Assembly: GCA_900239685.1 (NCBI GenBank)
Contig: OENT01000165.1
Span: 113,648 to 177,647 of the forward strand
From: Rotaria macrura
Lineage: Eukaryota > Rotifera > Eurotatoria > Philodinida > Philodinidae
DNA: 64,000 nt
Direction: 5' to 3'
Made by a program: the position numbers and the translations under genes. Below, piece by piece: positions 1-10,813 of the stretch. Positions within the stretch are counted from its first letter, which is position 1; each line of letters opens with the position of its first letter. Under the pieces are notes generated by a model. It searched no databases, had not been told where the DNA came from, and saw only the letters and a program-made list of their open reading frames with translations.

Positions 1-2819
1 TAAGAAAATCAATATAGATAGAATTTTTCGATTCTTAGCAATTTGATCATTTTTTTTGTTAAAATTTTGCCGATGTAGTCCGAAATATTTGAGAAATACA
101 GATTTTCGCTATTTGTAAGCGGGTTTTCTAACGGTACTTGGTTTTAAGCTTTGTCTCGTTTTCAGATTCGTCCAAAAAAGATATATTTGGGTTCAAAATT
201 TGCAGTTCAGACATTGCTCTTTTCAAAGGAAAAAAAATTCTATGGCTCAGCATTTGTCAACAAGCTTTAACAGTGTTTCAAATTTTTTTCATTTCTTTTA
301 CATGGCATGTTAATTCAGAAATATCAATGAGTTGATCATTGTTTCTTTTTTCATTGGATCTTATCTCAAGCCTCTGTAATAAGTCATTATTTTGATATTC
401 TAAGAGGTGCAGTATCTATTGGTGTATGATAATATACTCAAATAACGATATCTATTTCCTGAGCATTTCCATATCTCACAAACAAATCGTATCCAACTCT
501 ATCTCAACATTAAAAAAATAGAATAGATTTCTTGTTTCCAACTCTCAAAAGTGATGAAAATGATTGAATGAAGGTTTCGGCAGTAAAACCTTCCTTCGAG
601 TGAAAGTTTTTGCAACTGTGATAAACTTTAGCCAATTTCAACTTTGTGTTATATGTTCATCAGTACGTCCATCACACTGTACGTAACTGTTATCCATCTT
701 TGGAGTTAAAAAAAATGATGATGATTCCCAAAGCAATGGGGCCGATGTTTGCTTTTTCGGTCATATCTTTGCTTCACGTTTTCACCTTTCTTTAACTCTG
801 AATAATTCATAAAATTTTGAAGATAGTACTTCGAAACACACTTTTAGAGTTTTGAAAACATTCTATTTTATTTTATAGTATTCGATATCATCTTTACAAT
901 ATGCTAATTCATCATCAGGACGAAATTAGCAAGAGATAAAGAATAATTTTAAAAAAAACTGTCCAAGTGAGATTTTCAACAAGGTTAGCCCCCTTACTTC
1001 CGTTTTCTTGTGCACAAACGATATGGTTCAATGGAGAACAATTCTAGCTGAAAATACTGAAGCAATTTTAATTTTTCTTCTCTTTTTATTCCACATGAAA
1101 AAGGAAGCAAGGCGTATGTGCAGGAAACGTCCTTATCCACACACAATCATATGCAAAAAACCAAAACTGTTTGGCAAATGTGCTTTTCTTGCTCGTTTAC
1201 CAAGTAATATGGCTGTTATAAATTAATATGGTAGAAAAGAATGCCGTTAACGAACTATTGTAGAAATATGGTACCTTTGAACGACTTTTAGATAGTAATC
1301 TAAAATATCAAGTACATCAAGCATAAGCGATTACTATTGCAAATATCGTCATTTTCTATTTTACTTATTTACCATAACCCTAAATCTGAAACGTCTGCAA
1401 TTTTTCAGTACACTTGCACATGTCGAATCACGATAGTTACCTATTTGGTTTCTGTTCTAAAACGCCTCAGTCAAAGATGCATGCACGATACATTAGTAAG
1501 AGTCCATGCTTTTGAGTAAAATGAGTTAGGTACAGTACGTTAGCTATGAAAGCATACAAAGATAGAAAGCTAAGCAGGTAGGTATACGGATAATTATGAA
1601 ATAGATAGTGACATTAATGTTATCCCAGTACACGGTTTTCATAGTCAGTAGATCTACTTGTACGTATTCTATTAGTACAGTTCATGTTCCTGTTATTTAT
1701 GACGAGCTAAGAAATCATAGCATCATTTCAGCTGAAGTAATATGACAAGATTCATCGTATTACAACAGGGTTAGTGCACCTGTGTTGGAGTAAAAATTTG
1801 ACGTGTTTTATATTCTTAGAAAAAGTTTCATCATCCTACTTTTTTTCATACATAGTAGCAGAATTATGACCAGTATTTGGTGACTTTGAAAACACTTGTT
1901 TTTTTTTTGTATGAACCGTCATCTACCGTGGTATACATTCTCACACGATCATCATAATCGTGGATTTGATAAGTACCTTTAAAATGAAGTTACTTTGAAA
2001 TCTGTTCAATTATTTTCACGGTGAAGATAAACTTTTTCTAGTTTCTGTATGATGATCATTATTATTTCAGCCAATTGAAATACATTTTCGTCGAACAGCA
2101 CGTATGTCAACATTTATAGTTGTTGTTGAGTAGTTTTAGAAAATCGTAACTTTAATTGCAATAAATTTTAGATATTGACAAATATAATTACATGATTCAA
2201 CAAAATAATTAGAATGCAAGTCGATTATTTGCGATCATGAAGAGAGTATTTAATGGTTCGATTGCTGTAGAATCTACATGAAATACATTGGATCGGAAAC
2301 TTAACTTATGGATACGATTATTATATTGCTACCGGTTATTTTAAGGATAGATATCAATGTATTCTTTTATCTTAAAATATTCATTCAATATATCTTCAAA
2401 CTTTGACAAATAAAAACGGATGAAATCAAAATTAGTAACATGATATAAATTATTCAACTAATTAGAGACAAAAATCCTAGATAACTTGAATGTATTGCAC
2501 ACACAAAAAAGTAATTAAAGTACACGTCAAGTGTCAAGGAAAATGGTCGTTATTTAACATAAATAACAAGTAAATATATTTTCTTCTTTCTATTTTTAGT
2601 TACTCATATTGTCAGTTACAACGATGAGAATACTTCCTACTTAAGCATAACAGAAAAACATGATGAAAAAGTGTCAATGATGAATGAATAAGAACAGAAA
2701 ATATTATTTCTTCCTTTTCTTGTTCTACCACTGGATATTCGTCATGGTTCGGTGATTCTTTCTCTTTTATCATGAAATACTTTTGTATTTTACAATGATA
2801 AGTTTCATCTGAAACTACA
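1..2819. other. gene-poor leading stretch
   Basis: I see no gene here. The longest open frames are 60-75 codons with low-complexity, AT-driven composition and no recognisable motif or splice-linked partner. Downstream it contains the 5' flank of the DENN gene, whose start codon sits in the context ACAATG. No tRNA, repeat array or transposon end was recognised. Confidence 0.55.
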
Positions 2820-5800
2820 ATGAAATTGAATCGAAACAATCATGATTATCACTCCTCTTGTTCGTTAGAGTTTCAAGGTAATCCTAACTTGAAAGAAGAC
2901 ACATCTGGATCAATTACAAGTTTCAGATCGGACTTGATATTTGGAGTACGTCAGTTATCTTCAAGTTTAACTACACTTTTAAATTATAGACATAAATTGA
3001 GTAACACTTCAATAAATTCTGTTGTCAATAATAAAGATCCAAATGGAAATGGTGTCATGATCAACGACTCACTATTTGATGAACAATTATTTCAACCTAT
3101 TCGCTCATCTTATATAACTGATTATGCAAATGCATCAAAAGATCTCAATCAACATCTTGAAGTTCATCATGAACAATCGAAAAGGGCTCCATTGGATACT
3201 CATGCTCACCTATTCAAATTAGCATTTATTATCACATTGTCTGATGGATGTGTTGATAAAGAAGTTTTACTTGAATATTATCCACGTGAAGATGACAATG
3301 CAAATATTCTGGAAGACATTTCATATTACAAACGGTTTTGTTTTCCCGAACTAAATTCTAAACAAATAAACAATCGACAACTTTTAGATGACCCATCAAC
3401 ATATGTCTTTACGCGAACGCTTTCAAATGGACAGGTTGAATATGGTTATTGTCGACGATTGACTAATGTCTACAATAAAATAACAAAATATCCGATTGTA
3501 TTTTGCATAGGTAATTAATGAATGGCATGTTCTCTGCTTTAAAACGTGATAGAAATCATATTGAATGTTTGTTGATATTCTAGTTTCGACAAAATCATAT
3601 TTCAAACTGTACGATGGTATTTTAAGCGAACTAACTAGAGGTAAAATTTCCAAGTTGACAATGTATTTTGTTCATATAGGATTACTTTAAAAAGATTTGA
3701 GCAACTTGAATTCATATATGAAACAATGGATTACATTTCAAGAAGTAATCGTGTTTTCCTTTGTTGTTAATTCTATCTTCCCATGTTGAACTAACCTAGA
3801 AGAAAATTTCTTTTTCGTTTTTTCTCTTGCACGTACACTATGCGTAATGACACGTCTGGTTGTCGATGAAAACGTCATCATTAACTAGGGCTTGATAAAA
3901 CTAGACAAGATCTTGAGAGGCTTCTCTTCAAGCCTCATTCTTTGGCGATTATGGTAGATTCAACGTAGTTTTCATTCCTTGACATCGTAATTATTTAAAA
4001 AAAACAAATGTCGTCATGAAACACTGTACAGAATTAGCTTTTGAGACAACTAAAATATGATATCTTCAAAAAATGCATAGTTCTCCTCGGAAAAAGGGGA
4101 GCAATCTGATAGTTTTTGCCATGAAATTTGAACACTACTTTGAATGAACCTCAGAACTGATTATCTACTGAATTTCAGGTTGAAATTCGATTTTGACATG
4201 ATCAAGGTACTAATGGATCACAGGTGCATTCAAATCGGGTATAACTTCAGAAGAATCACGGACGGAGAAAAATCTTTCGAGACTATTTAGTTTAAACAAG
4301 CCTTGTCCGACGAGAAAGTTCCATAGGAAGTGTACGATATGAACTCTGCTCGGATGGCTCGATCGTTAGTTAAGACACGTTCATGAACACTATCCTTCAC
4401 AGGTGTAACTGACGTCATTAAACCATTACGGCTTATTAGTATGTGAAACAATAAAAATTTTCTTGTCTTTCTCTTGCTTCTTTATTAGACATGTTTTGAA
4501 GGTCAAACGAAAGTCTCTAATTCGTTAGAAAAAAACAATTTGAAAGGATAGTAGCATGTTATTTATTCTCAATCAATCCTATTTTCCCAGTATTTCATGT
4601 AAGAACTACAAATAAAAGAATAGATAACATATAGATACATACGTTTTATTAACATCATTCAATTAATTATACTCGATAATGTTCAAGACCAGCGTAAAAA
4701 TATACTACGGAGAACATTATTTGAAGTGCATGGATTCTCATTGCATTCGAAATATTCATCAAACAACAAAGAAATCGATAAGATAGTGCATCAACAGATT
4801 ACCAGTTATAATTAACTTGGAAAAATCATTATTAAAAAGAAAGTTCATTTTGACAAAAATACAAGATTAGTAAAAACAAATTATTAGACGATCGAAGAAA
4901 ACTAAGACATACTGTAATTCAATAAGTACATAGTCGTGATTGTATAGTATAGGAAAACCTGAAACCTATATATTTTAGAAAACAACTAACATAAAATCAT
5001 CGAACATTATTATATGCATGTGTATTTTTATCAAAATAGAACAACCGATTCGTTAGGCAAGTTTGTGTAGAGTTTTTTTTGTTGCGTTGATTGTGACAAT
5101 TTATCTGGAAAGAAGCTAATTATAGTAATGAAGAGTACACTGTTCTTAATCGAAGTAAAATAAATGCAGTGACTCATGATGCTGAATTTTTTAAGAGTTG
5201 CTAAAAATTTCCACAAGCATCAGTAGAAGAAAAACTGAAGACTGCTTTCTCTGTTTTTTAAATGACTATTTTCCATTATTTTCAATTATACATTAGAAAA
5301 CGAAAGACAAAAATATAATTATATTATTATAGCATCTGTGCTCATAACTTTTATTTAATAACATTAATTTTCTTTATTATGTTAGTGTAGTCTACAATTG
5401 CCGCGAGACCTTCGGCTATGGGGTAACAATTGTAAAAATCTATTTTCCGCCTCATGATATTTTACTTAAAACTGAAATTTCATGGTTCATGATTTCAAAT
5501 AGTAACCCCAAATTGATAGACATTGATTTTAAATATTTACGAAGGAAATACTCTTTTTTCGTACTCAGGATTCAATTAAAGGTTTTGTAATCGTTTCTGG
5601 TCTTCTCCTGTTTCATCGAATGAATATCTTCTAAATAACGCATAAAATAAATATTCATTTACCTATTTTTTTTTACACACAGGCTATTCGATTCTTCTTT
5701 TATCTTGAGATACAAAGAAGATGTATTTGGTTCGGATAGATAATCTAATCATGAATCTCTTCTGAATTGGCAGTAGCAATCGTGAAATTTCCTAAGAAAA

Positions 5801-8584
5801 TCACTGAATGAAAAATTTTGCCTGATTTGAATCGCATTTCTTTGCAACTAAATATTTAGTTGCAGAGAAATGCGATTCAAATCAGACAAAATTTTTCACT
5901 GAGCATGTCGGTCTAGACCAATGATCAGAGAAAATTTTAAGGTTAATTGTGTAAAACAGTTCAAGAAAGAATCGACCCTTTCTCGGCTCATCTCATATAG
6001 AAAATTCAAATAATTTGATATTGAATATTTGTTCGTATTAGAGACAAGAACGAACTATCAATTTCGAAATTCGCTTGTATCATAATGTTTTTATTTGAAC
6101 GAAAAAATCTATGTTGACCTTCTCATTCGTCGTAATAAAAATCGATTGATTGATGATTATTACTGTTTATCTCCTAGGTCAAATTTCTGTAACAACTACC
6201 TTGTTTTTACATGAGAATTCCTAGTTATTATGCTGCATGTTAAATGAAAAGAACGAAGATGAGTTCTACCACTGTTGTACCAAAAACTGAAGTTTAACAA
6301 TGTTAACAAATCAAACTCATCGTATCAATACTTTCATTAGAAATAAACTCACATTTTTGAGATTCATTTTGATTAAGAATAAAAATTCAATATCAATTAG
6401 GATATTACTAGAGAAATATTCATCGATTTTCACTGAACGCAATTTTTCATATGATACTATACAGAATGAGTCACAATTTTTCTGATCACCAAGAACATAT
6501 ACTTTAGATCACTAGACACTTTTAGATACAAATGATCATCCAAAACAAGTTAGTTTTGATCATCAATTTTTTCAAAATTCATCCAACATATTTATTTTTC
6601 CAAAAATCTTTATCATCCAAAATTCATACTAGTCCAAATAATGAGTCGAAAAGGGATACTTCAATATCTTTATATAAATATCTATACACTCTAAGTTGTT
6701 TTAACTTTCTTGTGACGTCGTTTTCTTCCTCGTTTATCTAAATGTTCAACAAGTCTCTTGTCTTTAAGTTGGCATAGATTGAATAGAATCCTTCAACCAA
6801 CCGAATGTTGACAAGAATAGTCTTTGAGTTCAACTGGGAACATACACGATTCTAATGGTACAATTAACTTATAAGATTATTGCCACTGGAATGCTGCAGG
6901 GTACGACTTTGTCATGCCCTATTCTACGGCAATTCTGATACCTTGGTCGTACACTACGCCTATCGTATATTGAACTTTTCCTACCCTGCAGGTCTCTATT
7001 TGCAACACCAAAACGTCATTAAATGTAAGCCAACGACAAGAATTATAAATATCTAACCAAGTTGAAGATGATATTTGAACGTTAGACAATGAAACAAAGC
7101 AAAGATTTAAAAAATCTGGCCACTAAATAGTATCTTTTTTTTGAGTGATTATTTATGTATCTAAAACTGCTCGGTGAGCAAAACAATTTTTTACGGATCA
7201 TCAAAACTCATTCTACCCATACATAGTTTTTGATCGATTTACAGGTTCACTCATTAAATAAAAGAGCCTATTATATTTTTACTGTAGTAACATGTTAATA
7301 TTCATCTTTTATTAAGTTAAAAAGAAATATTTTTCACTCATCGTCATTTGTCTTTCTGCTTTTACTACTTTCTCAGTGTACAAATCAAATGAAGTCGAAT
7401 GTAATCTTTTAATACAATCATTCTATTCAAAACTGCTACCCGACGCTGGTACTCTAAACTCATCAGGTATTACATGTATACTCAACGATCGCCGTATATT
7501 TTGCTATTTATGTCCACGTGATGATCGTCTGAACCATGATTATTATTCTACATTAATGTCATGTCTATCACCGCATCATATTGTCCATTTATTTGAATCT
7601 ATGTTAAACTCTACACGTATATTAGTTTTTTCTCGTTATCCATCAAAACTTACAAAATGTTGTATTGCACTTTCATTTTTAATTTATCCATTTATATGGC
7701 CATTTCCATTTGTATCATTGATGCCATCATCGTGGCTACAAGGGTTACTTGATTCTCCATGTCCTTTTATCTACGGTTGTTTATATGAGACTATACAAGA
7801 CATGCCATTATCATTAAGTGATGATACAATACGTGTCGATCTTGATTTAAATCTTGTTGAAGACTCTACCGATAACGTGTGTTTATTACCACCTAGTCTT
7901 CGGCAAACATTCGAGTCTTCACTTGAATACATCATAAAATATCGTTTTCCGAAATTAAATTCGAACTTAATGAATATAGCCGTTAGTGAAGCTTGTCTAC
8001 ATGTATTTATAGAATTATTATATCGTTTGCCGGACTATTTTAAGCGAAAAAATGTGACAACTGAAACTGATGACGAATATTTTTCAATAGCTTCGAATTA
8101 TGATAAACATCGTGACAGTGGTATTGATATTGAATCTATAATATCGACTGATTTACAAATAACAGAAAAAAATCAACAAGAAAAACAGGATAATGACCAA
8201 TTTGATTATGAATTTCATTCCAAAGACTTTATTCATATGCAACCGATATCGTATGCTTCGTTTCTTAGAAGTTTTATTCAAGGTATATTCATTTATGTAA
8301 AGAGTAGCATAAAAAGAAAAGAAAATACTTGTAATAATTTAGGAATGATATTTCTGAAGTTTCTCGATGATTATCAACAACCAGACGATAGTTATAAAGA
8401 ATCATCATTTTCAGTTTTTTCTCAGCGTTTACATGAGAGGCGTCAAATGACACTTGATGACTTATCAATAAATCCAGTAATCAGATTTCAACAAACATTC
8501 GATTTACTGGCAAAACAAATGAAACAAGAGTCAAAGCAAGCGTATCCATCATTTTCGAAGTATCTAAAAACAATTTTAGATTAG
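2820..8584 (+). CDS. DENN-domain Rab guanine-nucleotide exchange factor (DENND2/DENND1 type)
   Basis: Three exons by my reading: 2820-3510, 3584-3640 and 7377-8584 (651 aa). Exon 1 ends in the uDENN module, from FKLAFIITLSDG (about residue 132) through FCFPELN to YPIVFCI. The 57-nt exon 2 supplies the conserved block VSTKSYFKLYDGILSEL, in phase on both sides. Exon 3 carries the cDENN core (LSPHHIVHLFESMLNSTRIL, about residue 310) and a dDENN-like tail (EACLHVFIELL, YASFLRSFIQGIF). DENN proteins catalyse GDP release from Rab GTPases on membranes. The motif set is closest to the DENND1/DENND2 group, but I cannot choose the paralogue or the Rab. The first ~125 residues are low-complexity. ATG 2820 is the first in frame, and an upstream exon is not excluded. 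An AATAAA lies 133 nt past the stop. Confidence 0.85.
5809..5898. repeat. long near-perfect palindrome (foldback)
   Basis: Two 45-nt arms meet without a spacer at the centre CTAAATATTTAG. The left arm runs TGAAAAATTTTGCCTGATTT… and the right arm is its near-exact reverse complement (one G/A-type difference near CCTGATT/AATCAGAC and one in TTTCTTTGC/GCAGAGAAA). It is probably a foldback transposon remnant or a recent inverted duplication inside the DENN intron. Confidence 0.8.
6894..6991. repeat. small inverted repeats in locally GC-richer block
   Basis: CTGCAGGGTA (6894-6903) is matched by TACCCTGCAG (6982-6991). The overlapping GTACGAC (6901-6907) is matched by GTCGTAC (6946-6952). The two pairings are mutually exclusive. 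The block is richer in GC than the surrounding intron. I cannot name it. Confidence 0.4.
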
Positions 8585-8716
8585 TAATGACAAGATGCAG
8601 CATTTGGCTAGGATAAATATTCTCTTGTAAAAGTTTTTTACCATTAAACTAATGCTTTTTGATTTACATGAAATTTAATTTTTAAATTTATTATTATTTT
8701 TTTTTGTGATGCCAAT

Positions 8717-8722
8717 AATAAA
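8717..8722 (+). terminator. AATAAA poly(A) signal, DENN gene
   Basis: A canonical hexamer lies 133 nt after the DENN stop codon, followed by T-rich DNA. Confidence 0.5.
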
Positions 8723-9540
8723 AATGTCTTCGTAAAAATTATGATTCTCTTCTGTTTATTATTTTACTAATATGAATGCGTAGGCTTTCTTATAAAATGT
8801 GTGAATGATTAGAAGAGAAGACAGTAATCTGCAAAAAAAATATAATTCGATAGCTATAGAATAAAAAGTATAGATGTCTAAAATACTAGAAAAACTTAGC
8901 TAAACACATTATTCATTATAGTTACGTTCAAAGTATAGATTAGTCGGGTGTTTATAATAAGGATCTTTCTTTCTTTAGACTGCCATAAGAAAAGGAAATG
9001 CTTGCATCCTATTAAAATGTAGTGTCGATCAAGAAAAGAACTGGCTATTATCATTACACACTTGACATAATGTCATGTATTTTGCACATTTGGAACTTTT
9101 TATTCCCACTCGGTCTTTTCCTATGTGCCAACGACATCAATGCATGAATAAGACCATAGTCACTTTTATTAGCACATTGATTGAACCCTTCCAGTAGTTG
9201 TTTTCTTTGTCACCATTATCTTCAATATATATTTTCTGCCTTGTATGAGCCTGATAAAAAACTAAACAATCCATAATAGAACACTAAGAAAGAAAATGGC
9301 TTCTTTTACTCTTGTGTTCACTCAATTGATCATCCATTATATGAAAATTTGTCTTCGATCAACTAAAACGTTCAATCATTAATAATTTTCAATTCATCGT
9401 AGTTCGACAACGCAACATCCTCGATTTTCCATTCTCTTTTTTTCCTTGTTTTTTAATTCACTATTGCCTATACTAGTGCCAAACATACAAACCATACAAA
9501 GCAAAATAATGATGACAACTCAATGCGAGTGGTAAAAAAC

Positions 9541-9596
9541 AACGAAAGAGAAAGAGAGAGAGAGAGAGAAAGAAGAAAAAAAAGAAAGAAAGGAAC
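9541..9596. repeat. polypurine (GA-rich) tract
   Basis: More than 50 nt of almost pure A/G on the + strand, including an (AG)n core of about nine units. Such polypurine-polypyrimidine tracts can form triplex DNA. It may equally be a simple microsatellite. Confidence 0.7.
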
Positions 9597-10276
9597 TAGA
9601 AATCGATTAAGGAGAAATCTCTGTTGAAAAACGGCATACACACATACACACACGTATTATGTCGAATAGCTAATTGCCCATTCATTTTTAATCATATCCA
9701 TCATTTGTATGTATTTAATGAGCCAAAGAGTACGACGAAAAACTAAATCATAATTAGTGTTATCATTATCAGAATACATTCTGAATAATGAAAAACGTTT
9801 ACATGTTATCAGCATAAATCATTGTTAAAGCTAGAAAACCAGATTACTAGTTTTTTTATTCATTTCCGCTTGCAACGATCCAGAAAGAAGTCATAAGTAT
9901 TATGAATATTTGAGACTTTTCTCATAAGTCAATGAGCTGTAAATGACATCCGCTAATGACTACTAAAATTAATTATCAGTCGTTTGTCTTGTGTCTTTTT
10001 CATTAAATTTAGATCACTAAGTATAATAAACCTTTCGTAGAATATTAAAATATGATCATAAGTTCGATCTATATAAAAAAAAACGTGAGTAAGAAAGAAA
10101 AAAGCTCACTATTCTCCGTCGATTAATAATATAAAGAAATCATCGAAAGGTTTAATATCATTGTCTAATGCATCGATGCCTTAAGGTGTGCGTGCACATA
10201 CGTCATGGCCCGACTTTTTTAATTTTCCACTTTCTTTCATTTCTAAAACTTATTTCTTCTCTTCTTTTTACCGATT

Positions 10277-10280
<4 letters not shown>

Positions 10281-10309
<29 letters not shown>
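10281..10309. repeat. (TA)n microsatellite
   Basis: About 14 uninterrupted TA units lie 125 bp upstream of the neuropeptide start codon. They may include its TATA element, but the sequence does not single out one. Confidence 0.8.
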
Positions 10310-10312
<3 letters not shown>

Positions 10313-10433
10313 ATTATTGCAGACTATTGATTCTCATCTCGTGCCCGTATTGATCCTTCAAAACTTACTTAGTTTTTCTTCAACTATCTCTAAATAGATT
10401 TATTTATTAAAATAAAGCAATTAATTATATAAA

Positions 10434-10813
10434 ATGATGCAACATCAATCCATTATCGCATATATATTTATCGTACTTGTTGGTATAACAATTGCAATGG
10501 CACAAACTAATAACGAACGTGAACAATTTACAGCTCTATTGCAAAAACGAAAACATCTTAATGGTTATTGGGTAGGCAAAAGATATGCAAGTGTTTCTGA
10601 TGAAGACTCATATGATAGTGGTAAATCAAAAGAAAGAACAACGTTCGTGTTATATTTCATGTTTTATGCTTTCTAGATGAAGATCTATCAGAAGCAAGAC
10701 GAGCATCTTATTTAGTTGGAAAGCGTGGTACATACTTGGTTGGTAAACGTGCCTCTTATCTTGTCGGACGTAAACGTCGTGATTTGATGGCCAGTGGTAC
10801 TAATCGAAAATAA
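10434..10813 (+). CDS. neuropeptide precursor, C-terminal -YLVamide / -YWVamide peptides
   Basis: Two exons, 10434-10620 and 10677-10813, with a 56-nt intron, encode 107 aa. Residues 1-23 form a signal peptide (IIAYIFIVLVGITIAMA). Then come dibasic-flanked, Gly-terminated units: HLNGYWVGKR, ASYLVGKR, GTYLVGKR and ASYLVGRKRR. Prohormone convertase cleavage at KR/RR/RKRR and use of the Gly as amide donor would release HLNGYWV-amide (or its K-extended form), ASYLV-amide twice and GTYLV-amide. The mature peptides would act outside the cell, presumably on a GPCR. An acidic spacer containing DEDSYDS and DEDLSEA separates unit one from the tandem block, and the intron falls in this spacer. I do not recognise a named family. 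The ending loosely recalls the molluscan -FVamide peptides (enterin, Mytilus inhibitory peptide), but that is resemblance only. A poly(A) signal follows at 10841. Confidence 0.88.

Larger units (their letters stand above)
3641..7376 (+). other. 3.7-kb intron of the DENN gene
   Basis: This joins exon 2 (donor AG|GTAAAA) to exon 3 (acceptor TTTCTCAG). Codon phase is kept across it (…LTR|VYKS…), and the DENN fold continues without a gap, so no coding exon is expected inside. It is about 60 times longer than the other intron of the gene. It holds a long perfect palindrome (5809-5898) and smaller inverted repeats near 5393-5434 and 6894-6991, but no coding sequence that I recognise. Confidence 0.75.
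8585..10433. other. intergenic region, no gene recognised
   Basis: It lies between the DENN stop and the neuropeptide start. It contains the DENN 3' end with its poly(A) signal, a purine-only tract near 9541-9596 and a TA dinucleotide run just upstream of the neuropeptide gene. No open frame with coding character was seen. Confidence 0.6.

Noticed and set aside
4240-4440. GC-richer patch in the DENN intron, suspected tRNA
   Set aside because: No convincing B-box or cloverleaf could be drawn.
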